Shown: positions 10,972 to 23,864 of the stretch, in pieces
Layout: each line of letters begins with the position of its first letter
How positions within the stretch are numbered: the first letter of the stretch is position 1
Assembly (NCBI RefSeq): GCF_024323335.1
Contig: NC_066581.1
Coordinates: forward strand, 456,855,197-456,919,196
From: Lathyrus oleraceus
Taxonomy: Eukaryota; Streptophyta; Magnoliopsida; Fabales; Fabaceae
Reading direction: 5' to 3'
DNA: 64,000 bases
The notes under the pieces: generated by a model
Database searches by the model: none
What the model was told of the DNA's origin: nothing
Seen by the model: the letters and a program-made list of their open reading frames with translations, nothing else
Position numbers and translations under genes: made by a program

Positions 10972-12732
10972 GATCATATACCTTTGAAGAGTAGCTTTGA
11001 TCAACACGATTCCTTCCAACTTTTGCTTCCAATTTGATCTTGAGATGTGATATGAATGCAAGGCTAAGGAATAAGTCTTGAAGATCAATTGATTTTGTTG
11101 AAATTCAAGCTTGAATTGAAAAAATAAAAATCAGAATTCCTTTGGTAGGGTTGGGTTTTCACTTCTGCAGAGTTTCAGGTTGCCTTGAGGTTCCATTTTG
11201 AATGAGGGAAGCATTGTATTTATAGCTGGAGCTGGTGCCAAGTGAGGGAAAACTCGTGTGCATGAAGCTTTGGGTCCTCCATGCATGGGCCTGTACAGGT
11301 GCATGTGAGGCCCAAACTCAAGTGAATTTGCAAGCTGAACTCTTTTGAAGTTGGAATGGACGTGCAATTTGAACTGCAATGGCTTGTGCGTGAAGATTCA
11401 AAGTGAAATGCATAATTGGGCATAAATGTTCACCTATTCAAAAGTCACACATAGAAAATCCAAACATAGGCATGTGAGTAATGGTTGGAAAGGTCTTGAC
11501 ATAAGGAACAAAAGCTATGTTGGGAAAAAATCCATTTGGAGTTTGGAAATTTGTGAAAACTGGCCTTGAAGTTTGAGGTACAAAACATGTCTTTGGAAAA
11601 TTTGCCAAAATGATCAACTTCAATCCCTTCTGTTTCAATGATGAAAGCCTCTAATAAAAAAACCTTAAACATAAAAGTTGTATATATTTTCAATATGATC
11701 AATTTAGACTTAAATTTTGCATCATTTGGATTTTTGATGAGAAAGTTATGGGCACTTGAAGTTGGATACTTTCAATATTCAATGGTTTTGGTCCAAAGTG
11801 ACCTATAATGTTTTGTATTATCACATGTGTTTATTTTAGGATTATGAAATTTTTTACAACATAAACATTTAAGTATACATCTTAAGATTTCCAATGCAAT
11901 TGGTCTCACCTCAAAATCATAAAAAATGAGGAAGTTAGGTCCTTGGGAAGTTAACCCAAAATTAGGGTTTCAGTTAAAATGACCTATAATGTTTTGAAAT
12001 TAATGATGACCTTCCAAGTTTCAAATGAATTTTAGATGAACATGAAAGTTGTTCATATGGTTCTTAAGAACATTGTTTCTCTTGGTGTCATCTTCATTTG
12101 ACAAACACATCAAACGTTAGGTCTCAGGGATCCTCAATTTAGTCAGATGACTTGACTGGTCAACTTCTCAAGTCCAAACTTCAAATCTTGATGAATGAAT
12201 GATTGAGAATACTCACATAGAATTATATATGCATAAAATAATGAATTAAATAACTTCCATTTATTGAATTTGATCATAGGTTGAGGTTGCTTCATGAGCA
12301 AGGCACAGTTGAATTAGGGTTTCCTTGGGAAACAATCCTCAAGCCCTTTGGGTTATCCTGATCAAATTGACAAATTGAAATACTTGGGAGACATATATGA
12401 TGATTGAGAGCTTTGTGAACCATTGTCATGCTTGCTTGCATCTTCATTGATCCACTTCATTGAGCATATGAGTCTCCTAGGAGTAGGGGATCTCATGATT
12501 TCTTGAGCTCCAAAACAAAAAGAGTTAGTGACATATTTTTGTGCTTTTGGTTAGTAAACAAAATAAGAAAAGAAATAATATATAATTCAAGCATGCTTTA
12601 TGGTCTCAAACCAACTCACACAAGTCCCAACCTAAGGGTAAAGGAACCACACATGCTATGATCCTTGAGGCAATGCAATGAGCAATGATATGATGCCATG
12701 AGGGATCTTAGGGTCAAAATTAGGGTCTTACA
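10972..12732 (-). repeat. 3' LTR of element A, truncated
   Basis: Starts on the minus strand at 12732 with TGTAAGACCC, after purine-rich AAATAGGGGCATC, and matches A's 5' LTR (about 43571-46741 without F) until D interrupts it. A TATA box (TATAAATA on the minus strand) is at 11217-11224. It preserves the empty target site of solo LTR F (GTCAACTTCTC near 12160). Confidence 0.88.
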
Positions 12733-15700
12733 GATGCCCCTATTTAAGGTCATTCTAGCCGGAGATATGAAGGTTAAAATCTTCATCTCGACGAGGTAGA
12801 ATGGGCTTAAATAATAACAAAGAGACAAATTTTGGTCCCTAAGAGACCTCATGATGCAGATGTATGCATGCAAAAGTTAATACTCTGTGGGGAAATATGG
12901 CCACAAAGGAAAAAGAAATCAGAGAAAGACTGAAAGTCCATATGAGTAATACACTCACTAGGGAGACAGAGACTCTAGGAAAAACAGGGTAAAAATGCGT
13001 GAGCAGGTCACGACTTGAATACTTGTTGGGAGACACGAAGGATTCCATGAAAATAAATCAATGGAAAGACTCGAGCTGACACAAAGATGCATGTATTGGG
13101 GAATATGCCAATAGAGCGAAAGTATCCACAAAGGATACTTCGGATAAAAATCCGGACTCAGACAGGGAAATCCATAAAGGACTCAGCTGAGGAGGGAAAC
13201 AATCGAGATATTATCGGTTACTGGGTAATAAACTCAAAAAGAGACATGTGATCAAAACACCGGTTACTGGGTGAGAAAACAACACGCTTAGGGAGAAAGA
13301 ATATCTAAGACCGGTATAAGGGTGAAAGATATCAATCATTCGGAACATCCGAGGAAAACCTAAAAGGTATATATCGACTCAGGAAAATCTGACTCCACAG
13401 GGGACAAAAAAAGTCATAATAGGGAGCAGAAGGAAGGAACACCAGGGATACCGGTTACTAGGTATATAATAGGTGACCAACCAGGTGTGAATTGGGAACA
13501 TATATCCAAAACACTCATCATCCAAAAGGAGGGCTGAAAAAGAAAACTCGATTTATAGGATGGACATTCGATTCCATAAGGAAATATGAATCTTACTCGA
13601 CTGGGGAAGAAAAAAGACTTCGAGGGAAGAGCGCATGAGATATATTATCTATTACCGTTAGAACGTAGATAACATACTCGCATGGAAGATTATCCATAAC
13701 CGGTTACTGGGTTAATAAAGGATAAATTGACCAAATAGAAAGGACACCAGGATACTTGTTACTGGGTATAAAATGATGACCAATCAGAAGGAGAAACAAT
13801 CATTACCAACAAAGAGATAAATGAAAGATGACTCGCGGGGGATGAATTGCTTGACAAAAACAATTATCCAAGAGATATATTACCGGTTACTGGGTGAAAT
13901 ACTCAAAAATGAAGGAATATCAATACCGAATATTGGATAAAGATAACTAACAAATAGGGGATTATATCTACCGGTTACTGGGTAGAAAACCACAGAAATA
14001 GGACTTACAACTACCGGTTACTGGGTAGAAGGCCACCAAATTCAATGGGGGAAAAGATGGACAATTACTGGTTACTGAGCAATTGATCAACTAAACCACA
14101 AGGAACTGCAGGGGAAATAACAAGAAAGGAGTCAATCTAGGAACAAACTAGAAGGACACAATGAAACAAGACTCAACCCAATGAGGATATAACTCAGGGG
14201 AGTAATTCCATCCCAATATATAATTAGGGAGAAAACTGAAGCAATAATCATCTCCGAGGATATAACTCAGTGGGGAATATAGAAAGAAAGATAGACACTT
14301 TCTGCTTATGGGGCTGACTCTATATGGAGAGATCAGGCATAAACACCTGCTTGGGGAAGAATATTTCACCAATGGCAGGAGATATCGAGCAAAGATATAT
14401 GGCAAAGAATGCATCATGAATATCTGAATGCTATAATTATGCATGTATATGCATGGTTCATGTATGATTAATGCTGACAAACAGACATATCTAACACAAA
14501 TAGGTCCGAGAATCAATGAACAGACATCCAGTATAACATCTCAAAAGAGAAAGGCCAGGCCCACAGGAGAAATCAATTCTGGTGGGGAACGCATCAACTA
14601 TCAAGAGCTACCGACTACCGCTGGGGATCAGAGACCGCTGCCGGGGATAAGCAAAGTCTTAGCTACCGACTACTGGGGATCTTCCAACAATTCTCGGGAA
14701 CATGCAGAGATATCGATAAGATCTGTCATAGAAGAACTCTACTAGGGATCTTATCAGGGGATAATGAGAAATTCTATGGGGAACAACCACTAAACAGACT
14801 CATCAATCAAGCATTCTCATCTAACTGCTAAAGAGATATCTCTACTACCGGGAGAAGGAACAAAATGCTCCGCTGGGGAAGGAAACAACACATCTTCCTC
14901 AAAATTCCTCAAAACTGTAAAATGTCTTCCACTCGAAGAGGATACAAGTGTTGAACTAGGATCAGGCAAAGTCTCAGCTGGGAAGCTATGGAGTCACTGC
15001 CAGGGATTTGCTGTTGAACAGACAAAAGATCCAACGTAGAGGAAACTCTACTGGGGAACTCAACACTGATGAGATCCGACGTAGAAGAAACTCTACTGGG
15101 GAAACTTATCAAGGAATGATATGAAACTCTGTGGGGAACAACCGCCAAACAGAAGTTCCAACAATCAAAACACTTCCTCTATCTGCTGGAGAGACAACTC
15201 TGCTAGGAGGAGAGAGAGAATCATTGCTCCGCTGGGGAAGGACATAACATCTTCAGCACCATCTCAACTTAGAGGAGACTTTCCAATAAGGAGGGGGAAA
15301 AATTATCAGGCTCCGATCAGGAAACTCCACTGAGGATAGACTGTAGGTAACCATACTGGGGATAACCTGTTGTGAGCAACCCGGTTGGGGATGAGCTAAA
15401 AGCCAACCTGATGGGGATAACCACAAGTATCTCCGGAGGAACTATCCTGGCTAAGGGGATCGGAAATAAATCCTTCATCAACACGTGCCATGCTGGGGAT
15501 GAAAAGGAGAACAAACCCTTCACCAACTGCTCTAGGCAACTACTGCTGAGGAGATATCCGAAAGACAGCTTTGCAGGGAACACACGCTCACTCCTGCTGA
15601 GGACTTTCACTCATGCTAGGAACTTCCGCTCACTGGGGAAAGACAAACTTCCTCATGAATAGATAGCATATCAATTTTTATTAACCTATAAGGGATTTTA

Positions 15701-16519
15701 GGTCAGTCCACACAAGGGATGACAACCATATAGTTGATAAAACACAAATGCTAGACTCAGACTCTCTGGGGAGCTGAGGATATTTGAGGTAGAGGTATAC
15801 ACATCTCTAAAAAGATCAAGGAAAAAACTCCAGACTCTCTGGGGATTTGATGATGTATAACCCTTCTCTGCGCTCGTTGGGGGAGACAACCTGAAAGATG
15901 ATGAAGAGGATACAAACATGCCAGAATATGAACAAATGTCTTACCCTTTTGGAGATCGTACTATCCTTGGGAGAGCACTGAAGATATTCCATTTATCCTT
16001 TCAGTCATCGTGAATGTTCACTTTGTTTAAAAACAGTTTATAAAAACTTTACTTTTTAAGAACAATGATATTTATTAATTAAAACATGCAAACATTTGTT
16101 AAGCAGAAACAATAAGAGTGCAAAGAATTGGATAAAGGCTCAAATTTATTTGATGGAATGGTAGTCCACAAATGGCGAGACTCCATGGATCTTTACAAAT
16201 TCGAAATTGGTGATATATATTGGAAAAAGGGCTACATTGAACATAATGACCATTTCTCCACCAACTCTGAATCTAATGTATTTGAAGCTTCAATTGACGA
16301 TGACTGAGCGAGAATCTTTTACAGATGATGGCTTGAAGAACAAAGTCTTGTCAGGATGCAGTTACTTGCCAAATCCCTAATTTTTTCCTTCATTTTTTTT
16401 ATGTCTCTAACTTTTGCCTGGACCTCCCTTTCGGGTTTTCAATCCACTGAGACGCTCATTTTTGCCTAAGTCGCCCTTTCAGGTTTTCAACTTAGCGAGC
16501 TATTCTATTTTTTTTATTT
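12733..16519 (-). other. Element A 3' untranslated region, repeat-rich
   Basis: About 3.8 kb between the pol stop and the 3' LTR, with no convincing gene. Plus-strand reading shows about nine copies of CCGGTTACTGGGT (13216-14075) and about twenty of a (C)T(G)CTGGGGAA motif (13097-15845). The latter is the reverse complement of the motif in the 3' UTR of D. Next to pol (16150-16519) is the block with repeated GAAAGGG phrases shared with D. Otherwise the region aligns poorly with D, as expected of the hypervariable Ogre 3' UTR. Confidence 0.75.
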
Positions 16520-19500
16520 TTAGGCGAAGTATTTCTTGACTGCATTTGAATTCACAAGACGAGTGAAATCCTCCCCATCTATAGTTGTAAGTATCAAAGC
16601 ACCGCCTGAAAAGGCTCTCTTAACAACATATGGACCTTCATAGTTTGGAGTCCACTTGCCCCTGGAATCGGGCGCGAAAGACAAAACTTTCTTGAGCACG
16701 AGGTCACCTTCTCAGAAAACATGAGGCTTGACCTTCTTATCAAAGGCTTTCTTCATCCTTTGCTGATACAACTGACCATGGCACATGGTAGTTAATCTCT
16801 TCTCTTCTATTAAATTCAGTTGGTCATAACGACTCTGAACCCATTCAGCCTCAGTCAACTTGGCTTCCATCAAGACTCTCATTGATGGGATCTCAACCTC
16901 CACGGGGAGCACAACCTCCATGCCATACACAAGAGAGAAAGGGGTTGCCCCTGTTGAAGTGCGGACAGATGTACGATAACCATGCAAAGCAAATGGCAAC
17001 ATCTCATGCCAATCTTTGTGTGTAACGACCATCTTCTGAATAATCTTCTTAATGTTCTTGTTAGCAGCTTCAACAACCCCATTCATCTTGGGTCTATAGG
17101 GAGAAGAATTATGATGTGCAATCTTGAACTCGCTACACAGCACTTTCATTATCTTGTTGTTCAAGTTAGATCCATTATCAATAATGATCTTATCTGGCAC
17201 ACCATAACAGCATATGAGTTGATTCTTGATAAACTTCACAACCACCTGCCTGGTCACGTTCGCATACGATGCCGCTTCAACCCACTTGGTGAAGTAATCA
17301 ATAACTATGAGAATAAAATGGTGACCGTTCGACGCCTTTGGCTCTATCATGCCAATCATGTCAATTCCCCACATGGAGAAAGGCCATGGTGAGGAAATGA
17401 CATTCAAAAGTATCGGGGGAATATGGATCTTATCCGTATAAATCTGACACTTGTGGCATTTCTTCACATATTTGCAGCAATCAGACTCCACTGTCAGCCA
17501 ATAGTAGCTTGCTCTCAACATCTTCTTTGCCATGGCATGTCCATTGGAATGAGTACCAAATGAACCCTCATGGGCTTCAGTCATCAATAGGTCTGCTTTG
17601 TGTCTATCCACGCATCTGAGCAAAACCATGTCAAAATTCCTCTTATAAAGCACATCACCATTGAGGTAGAAACTGCCAGATAATCTCCTCAAAGTCTTTT
17701 TATCTTTAACAGATGCCCCAGGCGGGTAAATCTGACTTTGGAGAAAGCACTTGATATCATAATACCATAGCTTATCATCTTTCACTTCTTCAACTGCAAA
17801 CACATGAGCTGGTCTATCCAAGCGCATCACAGTGATATTGGGGACTTCATTCCAATACTTCACCATAATCATTGAAGCAAGCGTAGCAAGAGCATCTGCC
17901 ATCCGATTCTCATCTCGAGGAATATGATGAAAGTCAACCTCAATAAGGAAAGTTGAAATCCTCCTCACATAATCTCTATATGGGATGAGGCCAGGCTGAC
18001 TCGTCTCCCATTCACCCTTAATCTGATTAACAACGAGGGCCGAATCACCATAAACATCAAGATGCTTGATCCTAAGATCAATACACTCTTCCAATCCCAT
18101 AATACACGCCTCAAACTCCGCCATATTATTCGTGCATTTGAAGGTTAGCCTTGCTGTAAAAGGAAAATGGGTGCCCTGAGGAGTAATAATCACTGCCCCA
18201 ATACCATTTCCATACTGATTAACCGCGCCATCAAACACCATGCCCCAACGGGAACCAGGTTTTGGCCCTTCATCGAGCGTGGGCTCATCGCAATCTTTCA
18301 TCTTCAAATACAAAATTTCCTCATCAGGGAAGTCGTACTGAACAGACTGATAATCCTCAATTGGTTGATGTGCCAAGTGGTCAGCCAAGATACTACCTTT
18401 AATAGCTTTCTGAGCTCGATACTCAATGTCATACTCAGATAGCAACATCTGCCAACGGGAAATCCTCCCAATTAAAGCAGGCTTCTCAAAGATATACTTG
18501 ATTGGATCCATTTTGGATATCAACCAAGTCGTATGATTCAACATATACTGGCATAAGCGCTTAGAAGCCCAAGCCAAAGCACATCATGTCTTCTCAAGCA
18601 TTGAGTACTGAGACTCACAATCAGTGAACTTCTTACTCAAGTAGTATATGGCCTATTCTTTCTTTCCTGATTCATCTTGCTGACCTAGGCCACAACCCAT
18701 GGAGTCATCAAGCACTATTAAGTACATAATCAATGGTCTCCCTTCAACAGGCGGGGACAGAATCAGAGGCTCGGACATATACTCTTTGATACTGTCAAAG
18801 GCCTTCTGGAAATCCTCGGTCCAATCATGACGCTGATCTTTCCGGAGGCGCTTGAATATAGGCGCACATGTGGCAATCATGTGGGATATAAATCTAGAAA
18901 TATAATTCAAGCAGCCAAGAAAACCTCGGACTTGGTTCTAAGTTTTGGGCGCAGGCATCTCTTGTATTGCTTTGACCTTGGCAGGATCAACTTCAATACC
19001 TCTTTCACTGACAATAAAGCCCAATAACTTGTCGGAACGGACTCCAAATGTACACTTGTTCGGATTCAGGCGGAGTTTGTACTTCCTCAAACGCTGAAAA
19101 AGCTTCAACAAGTGTTCTACATGTTCAACTTCCGTTTTCGACTTCGCAATCATATCATCAACATATACCTCGATCTCCTTGTGCATCATATCGTGAAACA
19201 AGGTAGTCATAGCACGTTGATACGTGGCTCCGGCATTCTTCAAACCGAAGGGCATCACTCGATAACAGAATGTTCCCCTAGGTGTGATGAATGTTGTCTT
19301 CTCCATATCCTCGGGTGCCATTTTAATCTGGTTATAACCGGAAAATCCGTCCATAAATGAGAAGACATTGGATTTAGCTGTATTGTCTACCAATATATCA
19401 ATATGTGGTAGAGGAAAATCATCTTTCGGACTGACTTTATTCAAGTCTTGATAGTCCACACACATTTGGACTTTTCCATCTTTCTTAGGCACGAGCACAA

Positions 19501-19979
19501 TATTGGCCACCAATTGAGGATATGTAGAAGTCACTAGAAACCCTGCATCAATTTGCTTCTGAACTTCTTCTTTGATCTTCACTGCCATATTGGGATGAGT
19601 TCTTCTGAGCTTCTGCTTTACAAACACATACTCAGGCTTCAAAGGTAGGAAATGTTGCACAATATCAGTATCTAGACCAGGCATGTCTTCATATGACCAG
19701 ACAAAGATGTCGACGTATTCTCGTAGCAACTCAATCAACCCCTTCTTCACAGACTCTTCCAGGAGTGCCCTAATCTTCACTTCACGAACACAATCTTCAA
19801 ACCCCAAGTTGACTGTTTCCAGATTCTCAAGATGTGGCTGAATGATCTTCTCCTCGTGCTCAAGTAGACGAGTGATCTCATCAGGAATCTCTTCAACATC
19901 ATCTTCTTCGGCCTCAAATACAGGGAACTCAAAGTTGGGAGATGGTGTGGGATCATTATGTTCAATGGGTTTGATCAAC
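16520..19979 (-). pseudogene. Ogre pol (RT, two RNase H, integrase), four stops, element A
   Basis: One continuous reading frame with in-frame stops at 18938, 18653, 18584 and 16712 and no frameshift. From the exon start at 19979 it encodes reverse transcriptase (about residues 125-315, catalytic YVDD intact at 272-275), a gypsy RNase H and the tether LADHLAHQPI. Next comes a second RNase H resembling the archaeal-type domain of Tat elements, with D (VFDGA), E (MAEFEA), D (YGDSA) and D (RMADA) all present. Integrase follows: zinc HHCC (HEGSFGTH, CHKC), then D in WGIDMIG, D in IDNGSN and E in VVEAA, the last two 35 residues apart. Natural stop TAA at 16520-16522. Because all catalytic residues survive, this copy decayed recently, but as written it cannot make full-length Pol. 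Translation needs splicing of the intron at 19980-20254 to join gag-protease. Confidence 0.9.
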
Positions 19980-20254
19980 CTGCATAATGATTTTGAGTAT
20001 AAAAGAGATTTTAGAATTCAAGCAAGGCAAATCATTATGCAGATGAAAAGATTGATTTTATTCTCTTTTTAGGGTTTTATGGTGATCACCAATTTCATGC
20101 AAAAAAAGAAAAAAGGGAAAATAATTTGGAAAAACAAACATTTAACATGTAATTTTTGAATGAATATCATTGTATTAATCAAAATGTGCTAACAATGTCA
20201 TCACTTCTCCTTTTGGCATGGGAGAAGGGTTTTTAAACAAAATGAACATATTAC
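19980..20254 (-). other. Ogre intron between protease and RT (275 bp), element A
   Basis: On the minus strand the gag-protease frame reaches ...CCAC and then GTAATATG, where TAA would end it. The downstream exon begins after a T-rich stretch and ...TTATGCAG at 19980. Joining at these GT and AG sites keeps the frame (codon AC+G) and links the protease side to pol. Ogre elements are known to carry an intron at this position that is only partly spliced, giving a mix of Gag-Pro and Gag-Pro-Pol. Confidence 0.8.
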
Positions 20255-23200
20255 GTGGACTTATGGATAACTGTTGGAACATCAACAACGACCCAATTAT
20301 TGCAGATTCCTCCAGGAATGACAAAGTTGCCAAGATCTTCCTCTTCATCATCTTCCACAATAGCAGCAGCCTCCTGGTCTTCAACAGTGTGGATAAAACC
20401 ACCACTCTGGAACAACCCATGCTCATTGGAAATGCCTGAAGAATACCGTATGCCAGCCGGAGATTTATTATCTTCCAGCTTTATCATTTATCCTAAACCA
20501 GTAGTCGCACCATGCTCAATGGCCAACTTCGCATCATTGTAGGAAGCAAATGAAGAAGGGCCTTTCCTTGAAGGCTCAGCAATAGATAAGGCTTGGAACA
20601 GAGTCCCAACCTCATCCTCAGCATCTATGTAGGAAAAGGAAGACAAATGGCTAACCAAGAGATCCTTCTCTCCCCCTATCACCACCAACTTTTTGTTTTT
20701 AACAAACTTTAACTTCTGGTGTAGGGTGGATGTCACGGCGCCTGCCTCGTGAATCCACGGTCTTCCAAGAAAACAGCTATATGATGGATGGATATCCATG
20801 ACCTGGAAAGTGATATGGAAATCACTAGGTCCAATCTTGATCGGGAGTTCAACTTCGCCGATCACAGTTTTCCTCGATCCATCAAAAGCTTTCACTACCC
20901 CTCCACTCTGCCTCATGGGAGGCCCCTGGTATGAAAGTTTGGCCAGAGTGGGTTTTGGAAACACATTAAGCGATGATCCTATGTCCACCAACACATTGGA
21001 CAAGGCATCATCCTTGCAATTCATGGAAATGGTTAGAGCCAAATTTTCGTTTTTTCCCTCCTTGAGAAGATTAGCATCACAGAAGCTCAAATTGTTACAA
21101 GCAGTTATGTTTGCAACAATGCTATCAAACTGCTCAATTGTGATATCGTGATCCACGTATGCCACGTCCAACACCCTCTGCGAAGCTTCGCGGTGTGGCT
21201 CTGAATTCATCAACAAAGATAGCACATATATCTTTGATGGAGTTTGAAGCAGCTGATCAACAACATTATACTCGCTCCTCTTGATGAGCCTCAGCATCTC
21301 ATCATAGTCCTCTTTCAAAATGCCATGCTGGCCAACCAGGACAGGAGTTTTAGCAGATTTATCAACAATAGGGTCAACACCCTTCACAACAAGTTCCAGA
21401 TTCGAAGAAGTCCCCACAGGACCGGCAGAATTAACAACAGTCTTCTTCAATACGTCTTCATGGGGTTTCGGCGGCGCCGAGAAAACACGACCACTACGAG
21501 TCATACCACTAATGTCTGAGATGCTCACAACAGAGGTGGAGGGCAACAACATCTCCTTCCCATCTTCTAGCATCACAACATTGTATCTGTAAGGTACTGC
21601 TTTATCAGAGGAATATGGGACAGGGCCCGCTGGCTTTATCACAAGAGTGGGAGAAACCTTCTTCTTGCTGCCATCATATTTGACGACAACAGGCTCTGGT
21701 ATTCTGAATACAGGAGAAATAACATCAACTTCATCCTCATTGCGATTCTGAAGTATCTCGATCATTCCTTGATCCAGCATCTCTTGGATGTCCTTCCTGA
21801 CTTGTCGGCATCCTCTTTCGTTGATAGTGCACACCTGGCACCTGTCATGGTCATGCTCATAATGACTGTATCCATACAATAGTCTATACATCTCGACCAA
21901 AGATTGCCTGATATCATTGACATACAAAACTTTATATTTTCCAGGACAACCCAGGACCATGTTTACAACAGCTTTCCCATGCTCGGGCAATGGGTTCTTC
22001 TTGACATTAGGATCTACGTCCTCGAAAAACAAAATCCCACTTCTAACAAGGTCTTGCACCTTGGTCTTCAGGGGATAGCAATTCTCCACATCATGTCCGG
22101 GAGCACTGGAATGATATACACAATGTAGCTCAGGCTTGTACCACCATTGAGGATTAGTAGGTACAGCAGGTGGGCCACGTGGAGTAATTAATTTTCTATC
22201 AATCAAAGACGGATAGAGTTCAGCATAGGTCATTGAAATTATATCAAAAGTGACCCTCTTCCTATCGTAGCTGGTGCTGGTGTTATTGTTGTTCCGAGGC
22301 TGGTAGGCCTGCTGTTGTGGATGATGTTGTTGTTGATATTGTTGTTGTTGTTGATGATGTTGAGTTTCCCTGAAGGCAGGTGCTATATGAGCCACCTGGT
22401 ATTGGCTGACGACAGAGCGAACAGTCTTTCTCTTCACAGAGGGTCTTCTTTTGATGTGGGAAGACACAACATGTGCCTCTCCCTCTTTCTTCTTTGCAAA
22501 GCCCCCATATCGCTTTGCTGAAGATCCTTCATCCTTAGATAGACGTCCTTCACGGACTCCTTCCTCTAGCCTCATTCCCATATTCACCATTTCGGTGAAG
22601 TCCGAGGGAGCACTAGCTATCATCCTCTCATAATAGAAAGAACTCAAAGTCTTCAAAAAGATTTTGGTAATTTCTTCCTCCCCGAGGGGTGGCACAATCT
22701 GAGCGGCCAACTCACGCCATCTCTGGGCGTACTCTTTGAAAGTCTCCATCTATTTCTGGGACATCGCCCTCAGCTGGTCCCTATCGGGAGCCATATCCAC
22801 ATTGTACTTATATTGCTTGACGAAAGTTTCGCCAAGATCATTGAAAGAGCGGATGTTTGCACTATCCAGACCCATGTACCATCTGAGTGCATCACCGGAC
22901 AGGCTATCCTGGAAATAATGGATAAGGAGTTGATCATTGTCTGTTTGCATCGACATCTTGCGAGCGTACATCACAAGATGGCTGAGAGGGCAAGTGTTTT
23001 CCTTGTATTTCTCAAAGTCAGGTACTTTGAATTTTACAGGGATCTTGACATTGGGCACTAGGCACAACTCAGCAACAGTCTTACCAAAGAGGTCTTTACC
23101 CCTCAGAGTCTTCAGTTCCTTGCGCAACTCAAGTAATTGGTCGTTCATCGCGTCCATCTTCTCATATACGTTTGGGCCCTCAGATGGCTCAGAATGATAG

Positions 23201-23582
23201 ATGGTGTCTTCTACTCTGGGTAAAGTGTGCACAACGGCAGGTGGCACAGCAAGAACCGGGCTATATACCGGTAGAGAAGCGAAGGTTTGAGCAATACCCT
23301 CAGGCACAAAATTGACGGGCATCCCCCACGGGAACCCGACTGGCATAGTAGGCGCAAAGTGAGTTGTTGCAGCAGGCACAATCGAAGAAGCGACTTCAGA
23401 AATAACCGCCCTCTGGGGAGGAGTTGCAAGAGTTGGAGACGATTGGCTCTGGGCAGCCAACACTGACTCCATCATGGCAGTCAGCCTAGCTACTTCCTCT
23501 TTCAGTTCCCGGTTCTCTTGCTCTAGGTGATCCATCAACTTTGGAAGATTAGCCCTGGTGTTATACCGGTGCGTCAGCTTGT
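20255..23582 (-). pseudogene. Ogre gag-protease, two stops, element A
   Basis: Single frame with stops at 22750 and 20488. The N-terminal YNTRAN segment is followed by a coiled coil starting MDHLEQENRELKEEV (from 23535). Next comes the gag capsid-like region (FKVPDFEKYKE, MYARKMS, YFQDSLSGDALRWY, FKEYAQRWRELAAQ), then a His/Gln/Asn-rich linker (about residues 130-160 after the first stop). A zinc knuckle of form C-x2-H-x5-H-x4-C follows (CVYH...GHDVENC), then a second Cys cluster. An aspartic protease (residues about 560-690) has DIG where DTG or DSG is expected, probably inactivating. The start at 23582 rests on a possible splice acceptor; an ATG at 23535 is the alternative. The frame runs on past protease to the intron donor. 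Confidence 0.85.
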
Positions 23583-23864
23583 CTTCAAAATAAATGAAGA
23601 GAAAAGAGTTAGACCACTGATCAGAGCTGAACAAAACCTGCTTATGCATATGATGCATGCAATGTTTGTGCATATGATTTATTTTTTATCAGAGGAACTT
23701 TATAGAGAGCTATTTGCAAATATTTGAAAATATTAATCTTTTAAGACATATATGGAATAATTCATAGCAATAATATTTGGAAATTTTTTACACCAAAGAA
23801 GAAATACAGTCTTGGTAACCGAATACAATACAAGAGGAAAGGAGAAATAACATCCTATGGAGCC
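23583..23864 (-). other. Spacer between ORF1 and gag, element A
   Basis: About 280 bp, AT-rich and apparently non-coding. On the minus strand it ends in a pyrimidine-rich run with AG at 23584-23583, exactly where similarity to element B's gag begins. This could be a second splice acceptor. Confidence 0.5.

Noticed and set aside
14148..15662. Several open frames of 70-120 codons in the A 3' UTR on both strands
   Set aside because: Repeat-derived; no two agree with each other or with D, and none carries a known motif.
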